Positions 1 to 9,693 are shown, counted from the stretch's first letter. The stretch: 64,000 nucleotides of DNA from Manganitrophus sp963718695 (GCA_963718695.1 OY970371.1:4216001-4280000), one strand, 5' to 3'. The notes: generated by a model from the sequence alone, not told the origin. Made by a program: numbers and translations.

Positions 1-2459
1 CGAAGAAAGAGTCCATTGCTGGTTGCGGCGATCAGATCGCGTGATGGGGTGAGGGCCAGCCCGTAAAACGTCAATGCGTCTGTTAACGATCCGCTGTTTC
101 CTTCCATCCAGTTTCCGCCCCCGTCGAGCGTATAATAATATCCTTCGGATGTTCCGGCGTGGATGTAATCGGGATTGGCGGGATCGATGAGAAGTGCTCG
201 AACGGCCGGGGGCAACTCGGGGAGGCCCGTATTCTTCTTCATCCACGAGGTGCCGCCATCGGCACTCTTATGCATTCCCTGGCTGGTTCCGGCATAGAGA
301 ATTGATGTGTTTGTCGGATGAACCGCAAGGGAGTAGACAAACATGCTAGTGCCTGGGATGCGAATGTCGGTCCAGGTTGTGCCTCCATTGTTGCTCTTGG
401 CAACGTTCGGTGTTCCCGATCCTCCCACATAAACAACCCCGGCGGAGTCGAACACGATAGCATTCGCACCAAGTGCCGCTCCCTGAACTGTTGAGTTCGG
501 CAGGTGATCCCAATGGGCTCCGCCATTGGTTGATTTTATTACCAAAGAATCGGTCCCGCCGTCATAAAGAGTGGGAATCTCGAAGTTACCCGCATAAAGA
601 GTGTTGGGATTATTGGGATCAATTGCGAGTGACTTATCGGACTCGCCCGGGCTTCCCCCGTTGGGAAGGACTTCCGTCCAAGAGGTGCCGCCATTGGTGC
701 TCTTCGATATCTTTGCCGGCGTCGAGCTGACAAAAATGTCTCGGCTTGATGCGTATACGTTGTCCCCGTCTACAGCAAGTGCTCTGACATCTTTCCCGTT
801 GATCCCGCCGGCAAGGGCCGTCCAGGTGTTTCCGCCGTCGGTCGTTTTATAGACGTTTGATCCCCCTGCCGCGTAGGCGGTTCCATCGGTTGTTTTATCT
901 GCAGCGACTGCGAAGAGACTGGTTCCCGACAATCCTCCGACGGATGCCCAGTTTATCAATGCCGTCGCGACCTCACGGGAGCCGGACCCTTCAGTGCCGC
1001 CGTCTACCGCCGTGATTACAAAATGATAGGTTCGGTTCGGCGTTAAGTCGGTTAGTGCATACGGACCGGTCACGCCGCTCCGCTTTCTTCCTCCCCTTAG
1101 TGTTGCAAAGTTTTCTTTCGTCAGGCCCGATTGCTCGGAAATGTAGAGGTTGTAAGAATCGGCGCCGAGGATTTGGTCCCAGTTGATTGTGATTTGGTTT
1201 GCGCCCGGCGCCAGGGTGACCAGAAGCGGAGGAACCGGCTGCTGCGCGTCGGCCGGAGCGGTTCCGGTGAAGCGAAAGACCTCGCTGTCGGCGCCGCCGT
1301 CATTGCTGAGCCCGATCCAGTGGACGAATCCATCCGCCAACCAAGGAAGACAGCAAGGGCTTCCCAACTGGGTGACCACCGATGTCGAAGGGGCCGGATC
1401 GATTGTTGCGATGCCGCTTCCGTCGTGGTAACGAAACGAGCCGCCCAGGTCGGTCCAGAAAAGCCCCCCCCGATGAAGTTGAAAAGGATGTTCCGTCGTG
1501 ATGCCTAAATCGGCCGGCCGGTTGGTCGTGTCGGTCAATTGAACCCCGCCGTTGAAAATAATATGGACATCGGTCCCGTTGGCGTTGCCATGCAGCCATA
1601 CGACATGCCGCCCGTCGGTCCGTGGGGAGAAGTTCCCGAAAGAGGCGTCCGTGTCGGTTGTCAGCTGAACAGGCGCGGGGTTCTCGTTCGTGCTGTCATA
1701 GAGAAAAACCTGTCTGATTCCATTAACAACCTTCTCATAGACCAAGCGGCCATGTTGAAGATGGAACCCGCGAAGGTTAGAACTCAAACTGTTTTCATCG
1801 GCAGTATCGACAGTGATGATATTCGTCCCATTGTAAAACTGGAGATGATATGTCCCTGCCCCATCGTCAAACACCCACGCAGCTTGGCAGTCGCTCGACG
1901 AAACACGGGCCGCGCCGGGGACGGAAGCATTTCCAGTCAGGTTGATCGCAGCACCAGTCTGAGGATTGATTTTAAAGACATGGTTCGCCTCGCCAACCGT
2001 GAGAGGAACCCGGAACCGGATGAAAACACAACCATCCGAAACAGAGACCGCTTCCGGATTCATTGCGTTAGCGTTGATTGGATTTGTCGCGCTCACCTTT
2101 ACGGGAGTCCCGCCGTTGACCCACACCCACACGTCATCCGTTCCCCTTCGCCAAGCTCCGATCACTTCGTCGGCAGAGGCGCCACTACCCAGTGTGAAAA
2201 CGACGTTGTCGATAGACCCGGCCGCCGCTGTGGTGTCTTGAACCGGATCAGTGCTGGTTCCATCGTGGAAAAAGACCGTGTTCGTCTGGTCATACCAGAG
2301 GACTTTCCCTCGACTGGTGGCGCTGTTCCGAAGACTCCACCCTTCGTCATTGGCGTTGGTGGTGATCTGCGCGGCCGCCTTTTCGGTGAATGTGAGTGGG
2401 GATAATATGAGGGAAAGGAAGAGGGACAGAAAAGTATAGCGAAGGTTCTGGTGAATCAT
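1..2459 (-). CDS. Large secreted beta-propeller protein with FN3 domain and Asp-box repeats (3' end outside window)
   Basis: One frame stays open from an ATG at 2459 to the window edge, giving at least 819 codons with no stop. The N-terminus (MIHQNLRYTFLSLFLSLIL) is a signal peptide. Residues about 30-400 contain repeated propeller-like blades (LYDST, VWLHG, LQLTDTT patterns) resembling TolB/WD40-type sheets. About 408-500 look like a fibronectin type III domain (ITINWDQ, YNLYIS, YHFVITAV). From about 510 on there are at least six Asp-box/BNR motifs of the form S/T-x-D/N-G-G-x-x-W, for example TTDGGNTW, STNGGTSW and SADGGTSW, as in sortilin/sialidase-type propellers. It is probably exported or surface-attached; ligand and enzymatic role cannot be told. 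The C-terminus is missing, so anchoring is unknown. The start has a GGGAG ribosome site 7 bases upstream. Confidence 0.85.
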   Translation of the reverse strand, partial: MIHQNLRYTFLSLFLSLILSPLTFTEKAAAQITTNANDEGWSLRNSATSRGKVLWYDQTNTVFFHDGTSTDPVQDTTAAAGSIDNVVFTLGSGASADEVIGAWRRGTDDVWVWVNGGTPVKVSATNPINANAMNPEAVSVSDGCVFIRFRVPLTVGEANHVFKINPQTGAAINLTGNASVPGAARVSSSDCQAAWVFDDGAGTYHLQFYNGTNIITVDTADENSLSSNLRGFHLQHGRLVYEKVVNGIRQVFLYDSTNENPAPVQLTTDTDASFGNFSPRTDGRHVVWLHGNANGTDVHIIFNGGVQLTDTTNRPADLGITTEHPFQLHRGGLFWTDLGGSFRYHDGSGIATIDPAPSTSVVTQLGSPCCLPWLADGFVHWIGLSNDGGADSEVFRFTGTAPADAQQPVPPLLVTLAPGANQITINWDQILGADSYNLYISEQSGLTKENFATLRGGRKRSGVTGPYALTDLTPNRTYHFVITAVDGGTEGSGSREVATALINWASVGGLSGTSLFAVAADKTTDGTAYAAGGSNVYKTTDGGNTWTALAGGINGKDVRALAVDGDNVYASSRDIFVSSTPAKISKSTNGGTSWTEVLPNGGSPGESDKSLAIDPNNPNTLYAGNFEIPTLYDGGTDSLVIKSTNGGAHWDHLPNSTVQGAALGANAIVFDSAGVVYVGGSGTPNVAKSNNGGTTWTDIRIPGTSMFVYSLAVHPTNTSILYAGTSQGMHKSADGGTSWMKKNTGLPELPPAVRALLIDPANPDYIHAGTSEGYYYTLDGGGNWMEGNSGSLTDALTFYGLALTPSRDLIAATSNGLFL

Positions 2460-2466
2460 TGAAAGG

Positions 2467-2503
2467 CTCCCGGGCTAGACAATATGGATACGAAACGCCC
2501 GGG
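2467..2503 (-). promoter_or_regulatory. 5' leader hairpin overlapping the ribosome site of the large secreted protein
   Basis: A perfect 7-bp stem (GCCCGGG in the upstream arm, CCCGGGC in the downstream arm; 2497-2503 with 2469-2475) encloses a 21-base loop just before the ATG at 2459. The first three bases of the ribosome site GGGAG (2471-2467) lie inside the stem, so folding would partly hide it. Regulation through this hairpin is inference. Confidence 0.4.
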
Positions 2504-2737
2504 CGGTTCCTTTCGCCCAAATCTTAAAAAACGCTTCCTGCGCTGGTGACGGCGTAATGGATATAAGGGAGCTTCATTCTAGAGTAAGCGAAACCAGAGG
2601 TCAATAATTATTTAACTTAGGGATAATCGGCAGCCTGATCGAAAAAAGAAGAAGCGAAGACGGAAGAAGACGAATAAGATGGGAGCGCCTGGGGTGGCGG
2701 GTCATCCCTGCGGGCACAACCTTTCAACTTTTAGATG

Positions 2738-3250
2738 TCAGAAAGTTTGGTAGAATGCCTTTCTTAAATAGACCTGAGGTTTCATCACGGTCCAATCCGG
2801 CTCGAACTCCATCCGGTTCTCGGCAAAGGCGGCGATTTCTTCTCCCATAATTAAATAACATCCTTCTGAAACCAATGGCGCATAAGTCTGAATTTCAACG
2901 ATGGGATGCCGCCGAAGGCCGTCTTCTAAAATGACCATGACCTTGTTCCTGGGGTGGATCATCTTTTTAATCGATTCGAGTACGGACGAATCGAGTGGAT
3001 TCCCTTCCAGGTACCGAAGGTTCTTCTTCTGAGGCAAGCTCTGAGCGTCTTTGACGACACTGATGACGGCGAGATCCCGGTCGATCTTATTCAGAACGGA
3101 AGCGGAATAGAGGACGGAATACTTATTTTGGCTTCCGATTTGGATCACCCATTTCGGTTTGGTTTCTAAAAATGCCTCGGTGATCAACCAATCCCAGGGA
3201 CTCTTTTCTTTAAGTTTGCCGTAGCTGACGGTTGCCTCTTTGGTTTGCAT
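2738..3250 (-). CDS. Small CmcI-like (cephalosporin hydroxylase family) putative methyltransferase
   Basis: The 170-aa product has an SAM-fold-like opening (KWVIQIGSQNKYSVLYSAS, about residues 33-51) and a block KVMVILEDGLRRHPIVEIQTY, about 106-127, that resembles the CmcI/rhamnosyl O-methyltransferase pattern VLVILDSDHS..V..EL..Y followed by GCYLIMGEE. It is shorter than typical CmcI proteins (over 200 aa), and the usual acidic metal site DxDH appears altered to EDGLRR, so activity is doubtful. An upstream in-frame TTG at 3265 exists, but the ATG at 3250 follows GGAGG at a good distance and is preferred. It stands alone; no partner gene suggests a substrate. Confidence 0.55.
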   Translation of the reverse strand: MQTKEATVSYGKLKEKSPWDWLITEAFLETKPKWVIQIGSQNKYSVLYSASVLNKIDRDLAVISVVKDAQSLPQKKNLRYLEGNPLDSSVLESIKKMIHPRNKVMVILEDGLRRHPIVEIQTYAPLVSEGCYLIMGEEIAAFAENRMEFEPDWTVMKPQVYLRKAFYQTF

Positions 3251-3590
3251 CCACACCCTCCGCAAGGTTTGTTAAAAGTGCCACGTTGGCCGTTTGGGAT
3301 GTAATGCAACTCACATACCTCTGTGGAAGGATAGATCGCCTTGTTGGAGAAGGAAAAAATAAACCGCTGTTTTCAATGAATTAAGAAAAATAAATGTCTA
3401 TTTTACTAAGTCCGATGGGAGGGATGCCTTATCCCTTCATGAGGAGAGATCCTATCCCATTGCAGGCTCTTTCAAAAAAATGAAAATGTTTTCCTGTGAA
3501 GGTGCAATGAAGGTATGGGTGGTCGAACGGTGGTTTCTTAACTAAGAAACGGATTCAGGTGACATTCTTCAAGTAGAATAAAAGGGAGGT
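3251..3590. other. Intergenic stretch, no gene seen
   Basis: AT-rich sequence between pyrE and the CmcI-like gene, both minus strand. It contains an 8-bp inverted repeat, GTTTCTTA (3533-3540) and TAAGAAAC (3543-3550), shortly downstream of the pyrE stop, which could act in transcript ending, but no T-run follows. No convincing small ORF or RNA was recognised. Confidence 0.5.
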
Positions 3591-4172
3591 TTAATTCTTT
3601 AGGAATCGGACGAGGCGCATGAAGTCGTCGATGGTATAGAGCGATTCGAAGCCGACTCCTTCAGCGGTGATCCGATCGGCTCCCCCTTCCTTTCGGTCGA
3701 TCAGCGCAATTACCTTTAAAACCGAGTAGCCCTCTTTCCGAAGCGCCTCGATGGTTCGAACCGTGGAGCCACCGGTGGTGACGACATCTTCGACGACCAC
3801 GAGCTTGGCGTTGGGCTGGAGGGCCCCCTCCACCTGCTGCTCGCTGCCGTGTCCTTTCGGTTCCTTTCGTACAATAAAGGCGGGGATCGGCTTGTTTTTG
3901 AGAAAGCTGATCAGGGAAACGGCGGTGGCGATCGGATCGGCCCCCAGCGTCATCCCGCCGACCCCTTCGACCGGAAAGCTTTTAATCCGATCGAAGATCT
4001 GCTCACCGATCAAGAAAGCCCCTTCGGGATCGAGCGAGACCTTTTTGCAATCGATGTAGAACGAGCTCATTTTACCCGAGGTGAGCTTAAAGGTAGGTAC
4101 TTCGCTGTAGCGGAAGGCCCGTTGGAAGAGAAGCTCGAGAAGCTTGTCGCGATCTGAGCGGGAGAGAAACAT
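3591..4172 (-). CDS. pyrE: Orotate phosphoribosyltransferase
   Basis: Joins orotate and PRPP to give orotidine 5'-phosphate in pyrimidine synthesis. The 193-aa length is normal. The PRPP-binding loop VVVEDVVTTGGSTV lies at about residues 124-137, with the preceding flexible-loop region RKEPKGHGSEQQVEG (about 101-115) carrying the conserved K..KGHG pattern. The N-terminal FKLTSGKMSSFYIDCKKVSLDPEG block is typical of bacterial OPRTases. It is monocistronic in this window and transcribed away from valS, with which it shares a 161-base divergent region. Confidence 0.95.
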   Translation of the reverse strand: MFLSRSDRDKLLELLFQRAFRYSEVPTFKLTSGKMSSFYIDCKKVSLDPEGAFLIGEQIFDRIKSFPVEGVGGMTLGADPIATAVSLISFLKNKPIPAFIVRKEPKGHGSEQQVEGALQPNAKLVVVEDVVTTGGSTVRTIEALRKEGYSVLKVIALIDRKEGGADRITAEGVGFESLYTIDDFMRLVRFLKN

Positions 4173-4333
4173 ACTTATCCCTACCCGATTTCAGCCTGGT
4201 TTGTCAAGCATTTCCATGTCGTTGCAAAGTGATTTTTTGCGCTCTAAAACGGCCGTTCTCATCGGCAAACCGGTTTACAACCTCCGGCGGGGCGTGCTAA
4301 GATTACCAACTCAATTCTTGCTAGAGATGAACG

Positions 4334-7087
4334 ATGTCGAACGAAATTTTAGAAAAAGTGTACGACCCGAAGCGGGTTGAAGAAAAATGGGTCGCTTTTT
4401 GGGAGAAGGAACGGCTCTTTCATGCCGAGCCTCAGTCCGACCGCCCTTCGTTTTCAATGGTGATCCCTCCTCCGAACGTCACCGGCTCCCTCCATGTGGG
4501 CCATGCCCTGAACAACACCCTTCAAGATATTCTGGCCCGCTGGAAGCGGATGCGCGGCTTTAATGTTCTCTGGGTTCCCGGGATGGATCACGCGGGGATC
4601 GCCACGCAGAATGTCGTGGAGCGCCAACTGGCGAAAGAGGGGCTGGACCGTCATCAACTCGGACGGGAGAAATTTATCGAGCGGGTCTGGCAGTGGAAAG
4701 AGCACTCCGGCGGGACGATCCTCCGGCAGCTCAAGCGACTGGGGGCATCGTGCGATTGGGAACGGGAGCGGTTTACTTTGGACCCGGGGCTTTCTGTCGC
4801 CGTTCGGGAAGTGTTTGTCCGGCTCCATCAAGAAGGGCTGATCTACCGGGCCGAGCGTCTGATCAACTGGTGTCCCCGCTGCCAGACGGCGCTCTCCGAT
4901 ATCGAAGTCGAGCATGAAGAGACCCGCGGTCAGCTTTACCGGATCGATTATCCGCTGGTCGATCATCCCGATCAGAAAATCACGGTCGCCACCACCCGGC
5001 CCGAGACGATGCTCGGAGACACCGCGGTCGCCGTTCACCCCGAGGATGAGCGCTATCAAAAACGGATCGGGAAAAAGGTCTGTCTTCCCCTGACCGGGGC
5101 CGAGATCCCGATCATTGCCGATCCGGTGGTCGACCGGACCTTCGGGACCGGGGCGGTGAAGGTGACCCCCGCGCACGATTTTAACGATGAGGCGATCGGT
5201 CGTCGTCATCAACTCCCTTTCGAGAATATTCTGACCCAGGATGCACGCCTTGCGAAGACACCCCGGACCGGACGATATGCAGGAATGACAATTTCCGAGG
5301 CTCGAAATCAGGTTGTTCAGGACCTCGAAAAGGAGGGTCTGCTCCATGGGATCGAAGAACATACCCATGCCGTCGGGCGATGTTACCGCTGTAAAACGGT
5401 GGTGGAGCCGTTTGTCTCGACGCAATGGTATGTCCGGATCAATGATCCGAAGAACTCGCTCGCGGCCCCGGCAATCGACGCGGTCCGTCAGAAAAAGATA
5501 CGGCTGATTCCGGAGAGTTGGGAACCGAACTACTTCGGCTGGATGGAGAATATCCAGGACTGGTGCATCTCGCGGCAGATCTGGTGGGGGCATCAGATTC
5601 CGGCTTGGTACTGTTTGAAAGAGGCTGATAAAGATCCGATTGTCGCGCTGGCTCCCCCGGAGAAATGCCCGCGGTGCGGATCGACCGAGCTGCGGCAAGA
5701 CCCTGACGTTCTCGACACCTGGTTCTCCTCGGCCCTCTGGCCCTTCTCCACCCTCGGCTGGCCGCCGGAGGACCAGCCCGACCCGCGGAAACGTAAAGAG
5801 GCGGAACAGTTGTTGAAGCGCTTCTATCCGACCTCTACATTGGTCACCAGCTTCGATATCCTCTTTTTCTGGGTCGCCCGGATGGCGATGATGGGACTTC
5901 ATTTCATGAAAGAGGTCCCGTTTCGGGATGTCTATATCCATGCACTCGTCCGCGACGCCGAGGGGCAGAAGATGAGCAAGTCGAAAGGAAACGTTATCGA
6001 CCCGCTCGAGATCATGGACCGGTTTGGGACCGACGCCCTTCGGTTCACGCTGGCGGCGATGGCCTCGCCGGGTCGGGATGTGAAGCTGGCCGAGGAGCGG
6101 ATCGAAGGCTACCGGAACTTCGCCAACAAGCTCTGGAACGCCGCGCGATTTATCTTGATGAACCTTCCCGAAGGAGGGGTGACCGGACCGGCGCCCGGGC
6201 TTGCGGAGCTCTCTCCCGCCGACCATTGGATCACGAGCCGGCTGCACCGCGCGATCGGATCGATCAACGATTCCTTGGAGCGCTACCGGTTCGATGAGGC
6301 GGCGCAGGCGCTCTATCAATTCATCTGGCATGAGTTCTGCGATTGGTACCTGGAGCTGGCCAAGGTCGATCTTCAGGGAGGAAGCGAGGCCGATGGCCTA
6401 GATAATGAGGCGGCCACCAGGAAGCGGGCGACGGCCCATACCCTTAGCGAGACTTTCAGTACGCTGTTGCAGCTGCTTCATCCATTGATGCCGTTTATCA
6501 CCGAGGAGCTGGCGGTCCACTTTCCCCGCCAAGCGAAGAGCTTGGCGGTTTCCCCTTACCCAACGTCTGATCCGGCGAAGGTGAATCCGGTGATCGAGGA
6601 GATTGTCCAAGAGATCGTCATCGAGACGGTCGTGAGGATTCGGAATCTCCGCGGAGAGATGAACATTCCTCCGTCAGAGGAACTGGCGGTCCATATTAGC
6701 GCAAACAATGAAAGGACACGAGACCTGTTCCGGAACTATCTCCCCTATATCCAACGGTTGGCCCGTCTTTCCGAGCCAACCATTGGGATCGACATGCCCT
6801 TGCCGAAGCAGGCGGCCACGGTGCTGACGGATATGGCGAAGGTTTACATTCCAGTCGATGAAGCCCGCCTGCGGAAGGAGATCGATCGTCTGGAAAAGGC
6901 AATGGCGAAGCTCGACAAAGAGTTAGAACCTGTGGAACGAAAATTTCAGGACCAGAACATCATGACGAAGGCGCCGAAAGAAGTTATCGCGAAACTGGAG
7001 ATACAGCGAGGAGAGCTACAGGAAAAGAAAAGGAAGCTGAATGACGATCTCCGCCGGTTCCGCGAGATGATCTCAGGATCGGAATGA
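4334..7087 (+). CDS. valS: Valine-tRNA ligase
   Basis: Charges tRNA-Val. The 917-aa protein has the class I HIGH motif as HVGH at residues 54-57 within PPPNVTGSLHVGHALN, the KMSKS loop at about 546-550, an editing domain between (TTRPETMLGDTAVAVHPED), the zinc-ribbon-like cysteines CPRCQ and CPRCGS, and the C-terminal coiled-coil arm from about 845. It ends in an ATGA overlap with nadC, so the two are probably co-translated. No T-box leader was seen upstream. Confidence 0.97.
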   Translation: MSNEILEKVYDPKRVEEKWVAFWEKERLFHAEPQSDRPSFSMVIPPPNVTGSLHVGHALNNTLQDILARWKRMRGFNVLWVPGMDHAGIATQNVVERQLAKEGLDRHQLGREKFIERVWQWKEHSGGTILRQLKRLGASCDWERERFTLDPGLSVAVREVFVRLHQEGLIYRAERLINWCPRCQTALSDIEVEHEETRGQLYRIDYPLVDHPDQKITVATTRPETMLGDTAVAVHPEDERYQKRIGKKVCLPLTGAEIPIIADPVVDRTFGTGAVKVTPAHDFNDEAIGRRHQLPFENILTQDARLAKTPRTGRYAGMTISEARNQVVQDLEKEGLLHGIEEHTHAVGRCYRCKTVVEPFVSTQWYVRINDPKNSLAAPAIDAVRQKKIRLIPESWEPNYFGWMENIQDWCISRQIWWGHQIPAWYCLKEADKDPIVALAPPEKCPRCGSTELRQDPDVLDTWFSSALWPFSTLGWPPEDQPDPRKRKEAEQLLKRFYPTSTLVTSFDILFFWVARMAMMGLHFMKEVPFRDVYIHALVRDAEGQKMSKSKGNVIDPLEIMDRFGTDALRFTLAAMASPGRDVKLAEERIEGYRNFANKLWNAARFILMNLPEGGVTGPAPGLAELSPADHWITSRLHRAIGSINDSLERYRFDEAAQALYQFIWHEFCDWYLELAKVDLQGGSEADGLDNEAATRKRATAHTLSETFSTLLQLLHPLMPFITEELAVHFPRQAKSLAVSPYPTSDPAKVNPVIEEIVQEIVIETVVRIRNLRGEMNIPPSEELAVHISANNERTRDLFRNYLPYIQRLARLSEPTIGIDMPLPKQAATVLTDMAKVYIPVDEARLRKEIDRLEKAMAKLDKELEPVERKFQDQNIMTKAPKEVIAKLEIQRGELQEKKRKLNDDLRRFREMISGSE

Positions 7088-7944
7088 TGGAGCCGTTTCT
7101 TTTAAAAGAACTCGTCCAGCGTGCCTTGGCCGAAGATCTTTCTTATGGCGATCGAACGACCGAAACACTCTTCCACCATCCGATTCCGGCGGTCGGTGAA
7201 ATCCTCGCAAAGGGAGACCTGGTCGTCGCCGGACTGGATGTTTTTCAGGCCGTCTTCGAATTCCTCGATCCAACCCTCCGAATCGAGGCCCACATTGCGC
7301 CGGGGCAGAAAGCCAAGCCGGGTGATTCAATCGGATCGGTTTACGGTGACGGACGTCTTCTTCTCAAGGGGGAGCGGACCGCGCTCAACTTTCTTCAGCG
7401 CCTCTCGGGGGTCGCCACCCTGACCCGGCGGTTCGTGGAACAGGTGTCCGGGACCGGGGCGCGGATCGTCGATACACGCAAGACCACGCCGGGACTCCGG
7501 ATGTTGGAGAAGGAGGCGGTCCGGCTCGGCGGCGGCTGGAACCATCGCTTCCATCTGGGGGATATGGTTTTGATCAAAGACAACCACATCGCCCTGGCGG
7601 GGGGGGTCGCGAATGCGTTGAAAGAGGCGCGCGTGTCGCTCTCTCATCCCTTTAAAATCGAGGTGGAGACGACGACCCTGGCGGAGGTGAAGGAGGCGCT
7701 CCAGGTCGGCGCGGAGATCATTCTCCTTGACAACATGTCGCTCCCTGAAATAAAACAAGCGGTCGAGTTGATCCGAAAAAGCGCTTCCGGTGTGAAGATC
7801 GAGGTCTCCGGCGGCGTTCGACTGGAGAACGTGGCGGCGATAGCCGGGTGCGGCGTCGATATGATCTCGGTGGGAGCGTTGACCCATTCCGTACCGGCCG
7901 TCGATATCAGCTTTGAAATTAAATCCCATTCGGAAAAGAAATAG
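7084..7944 (+). CDS. nadC: Nicotinate-nucleotide pyrophosphorylase (carboxylating), quinolinate phosphoribosyltransferase
   Basis: Converts quinolinate and PRPP to nicotinate mononucleotide, CO2 and PPi in de novo NAD synthesis. The 286-aa protein shows the family signatures EDLSYGDRTTE near residue 18, RKTTPGLR at about 132-139, KDNHIA, and the C-terminal EVSGGVRLEN phosphate-binding segment. The start overlaps the valS stop (ATGA); a second ATG directly follows, so the exact start may be one codon later. It is followed by birA after 8 bases. nadA and nadB are not in the window. Confidence 0.95.
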   Translation: MMEPFLLKELVQRALAEDLSYGDRTTETLFHHPIPAVGEILAKGDLVVAGLDVFQAVFEFLDPTLRIEAHIAPGQKAKPGDSIGSVYGDGRLLLKGERTALNFLQRLSGVATLTRRFVEQVSGTGARIVDTRKTTPGLRMLEKEAVRLGGGWNHRFHLGDMVLIKDNHIALAGGVANALKEARVSLSHPFKIEVETTTLAEVKEALQVGAEIILLDNMSLPEIKQAVELIRKSASGVKIEVSGGVRLENVAAIAGCGVDMISVGALTHSVPAVDISFEIKSHSEKK

Positions 7945-7952
7945 GAGAAGAC

Positions 7953-8789
7953 GTGGCGCTGGATTTGGAGAAAATAGAGAAACATTGCCGCAGCCACACG
8001 AAGGTTCGCGAGTGGGTACGAGAGATTATGCTGTTCGATCGGGTCGATTCGACCAATCGAATCGCGCTCGAGATGGCATCGCAGGGTCTGCCGGGTGGAA
8101 TTGTCATTCTGGCCGAGGCTCAGGAGAAGGGAAAAGGGCGGCTGGGCCGGGAGTGGTTTTCGCCGGAAGGGATGAATCTTTACTTCTCCATTCTTCTGCG
8201 CCCATATCAACCGGTGCGGGACTTTCCACTCTATTCGCTGGCAACGTCGGTTGCCCTCATCGAGGCAATTCAGCGGACCACCGGATTGGCCGTTCAGATC
8301 AAATGGCCGAACGATATTGTCTTGGATGAGAAAAAGTTGGCCGGTATTTTGTTGGAGTCCGAGGTGCGTGGGGAGCAGGCCCCTCCTTTGGTGGTCGGTG
8401 TTGGTGTGAACGTCAATATCGGTCTGACCGATTTTCCTCCGGAGCTCCAGAAGACCGCGACCTCCCTCCAGATTGCGCTCGGCAAAACGGTCGATCGAAC
8501 CGGCCTGTTAATTGAACTTTTCAACCAATTGGTAGAACAATACCGGCTGCTGGACGAGAAGGTCCCTCTGATTCAAGCGGTCCGCCGGCACTGCCAAACC
8601 TTGGGGAGGCGTGTTCGCGTCCAGACCGCCCGCCAGGAGTTTGAAGGCTGGGCGGAGGATCTTCAAGAGGATGGCGCGCTGCTGATCCGGATGGGAGATG
8701 GAAACCAGCGGCGGATCTTGGTCGGAGATGTGACCCATCTTCGAGAAGTAAAAGACCCTTTTTCCCAGGGGCGAAGCGCCCCCGCATAG
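7953..8789 (+). CDS. birA: Biotin--[acetyl-CoA-carboxylase] ligase, without DNA-binding domain
   Basis: Activates biotin to biotinyl-5'-AMP and attaches it to carboxyl-carrier proteins. The 278-aa protein has the biotin-AMP loop KGKGRLGREW (59-68), substrate motif KWPNDIVLDEKKLAGIL (117-133) and GVGVNVN. The C-terminal SH3-like BPL_C domain follows (about 225-265). The winged-helix repressor domain of E. coli BirA is absent: the first 25 residues are not an HTH, so this is a monofunctional ligase. It begins with GTG after GGAGAAG and sits in the tight valS-nadC-birA-coaX run. Confidence 0.93.
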   Translation: MALDLEKIEKHCRSHTKVREWVREIMLFDRVDSTNRIALEMASQGLPGGIVILAEAQEKGKGRLGREWFSPEGMNLYFSILLRPYQPVRDFPLYSLATSVALIEAIQRTTGLAVQIKWPNDIVLDEKKLAGILLESEVRGEQAPPLVVGVGVNVNIGLTDFPPELQKTATSLQIALGKTVDRTGLLIELFNQLVEQYRLLDEKVPLIQAVRRHCQTLGRRVRVQTARQEFEGWAEDLQEDGALLIRMGDGNQRRILVGDVTHLREVKDPFSQGRSAPA

Positions 8790-8795
8790 GCGGAA

Positions 8796-9581
8796 ATGAA
8801 ACCGGGACGAAAACAGTCGATGTTGTTGGTGATCGATGTCGGAAACACCAATGTGGTGTTCGGTATCTTTCAACAAAAAAAACTCGTCGGAGAATGGCGG
8901 GTCGCGACCCATCTCCACAAGACGGCCGATGAATACGGCATTCTGCTCATCGATCTTCTGCTCGCCCAAAAAATTCCGGTCTCGAAGGTGAAGGGGGCGA
9001 TTCTCTCGAGCGTCGTTCCCCCATTGACACCGGTTTTCCAGGAGATGACCCGAAAGTACTTCTCGTTGGAGACGATGGTCGTCACCCATGCGTTGGAAAC
9101 CGGGCTTCAGATCAAATATGACCAGCCGAAAGAGATCGGCGCCGACCGGATTGTAAATGCGGCGGCCGCTTACCGTCTCTACGGCGGCCCTGTGATTATC
9201 GTCGATTTCGGTACAGCGACCACCTTTTGTGTCGTCTCTGAGACGGGCGACTACTTAGGAGGGGCCATCGCGCCCGGGCTGATCATTTCGGCCGATGCAC
9301 TCTTCTCCCGCGCTGCAAAGCTTCCCCGGGTCGAGCTCACCAAACCGAAGAAAATGATCGGTAGAGATACGGTCAGCAGTATGCAATCGGGAATGATCTT
9401 CGGGTATGTCGGATTGGTAAACGAGATCGTCCGTCGTATTCACCGGGAGATCGGGACGGAAGCACAGGTGGTCGCCACCGGGGGACTCTCCAGTCTGATC
9501 GCTCCCGAGTGCGACACCATTCAAAAAGTGAGGCCCGCCTTGACCTTAGAGGGGCTCATGATTATTTACAACCTGAACTGA
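8796..9581 (+). CDS. coaX: Type III pantothenate kinase
   Basis: Catalyses the first step of CoA synthesis with the feedback-insensitive type III fold. The motif LLVIDVGNTNVVFGIF is the N-terminal ATP site, GADRIVNAAAAY is the pantothenate region, and VIIVDFGTATTF is the second phosphate-binding block of the ASKHA fold. Length 261 aa is normal. Homologues usually begin at MLLVIDVGN, so the ATG at 8820 is an equally likely start; the first eight codons may be untranslated. It lies six bases behind birA and ends the operon. Confidence 0.93.
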   Translation: MKPGRKQSMLLVIDVGNTNVVFGIFQQKKLVGEWRVATHLHKTADEYGILLIDLLLAQKIPVSKVKGAILSSVVPPLTPVFQEMTRKYFSLETMVVTHALETGLQIKYDQPKEIGADRIVNAAAAYRLYGGPVIIVDFGTATTFCVVSETGDYLGGAIAPGLIISADALFSRAAKLPRVELTKPKKMIGRDTVSSMQSGMIFGYVGLVNEIVRRIHREIGTEAQVVATGGLSSLIAPECDTIQKVRPALTLEGLMIIYNLN

Positions 9582-9663
9582 GTCGCGCCGTTCAGACCCG
9601 CGGTTGAGGCTGATCTTAACGGATTGTAACCGATGTTTTTCTTGGAAAATTGGGGGAAAATGC

Positions 9664-9692
9664 TTGACAGCGTGGGGATGATTTGTTAGGGT
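9664..9692 (+). promoter_or_regulatory. Sigma-70 type promoter of the hrcA heat-shock cluster
   Basis: An exact TTGACA (9664-9669) is followed after 17 bases by TAGGGT (9687-9692), a weak -10. It lies directly before the CIRCE element and 70 bases before hrcA, so the CIRCE would cover the transcription start. The strong -35/weak -10 assignment is by eye. Confidence 0.6.
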
Positions 9693-9693
9693 A

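Noticed and set aside
4173..4333. T-box leader before valS
   Set aside because: The space is short and contains no T-box core or terminator/antiterminator pair.
4454..6331. A 625-codon open frame antisense to valS
   Set aside because: It mirrors the valS coding frame, has no ribosome site and shows no family motif; long antisense frames arise easily in GC-biased genes.
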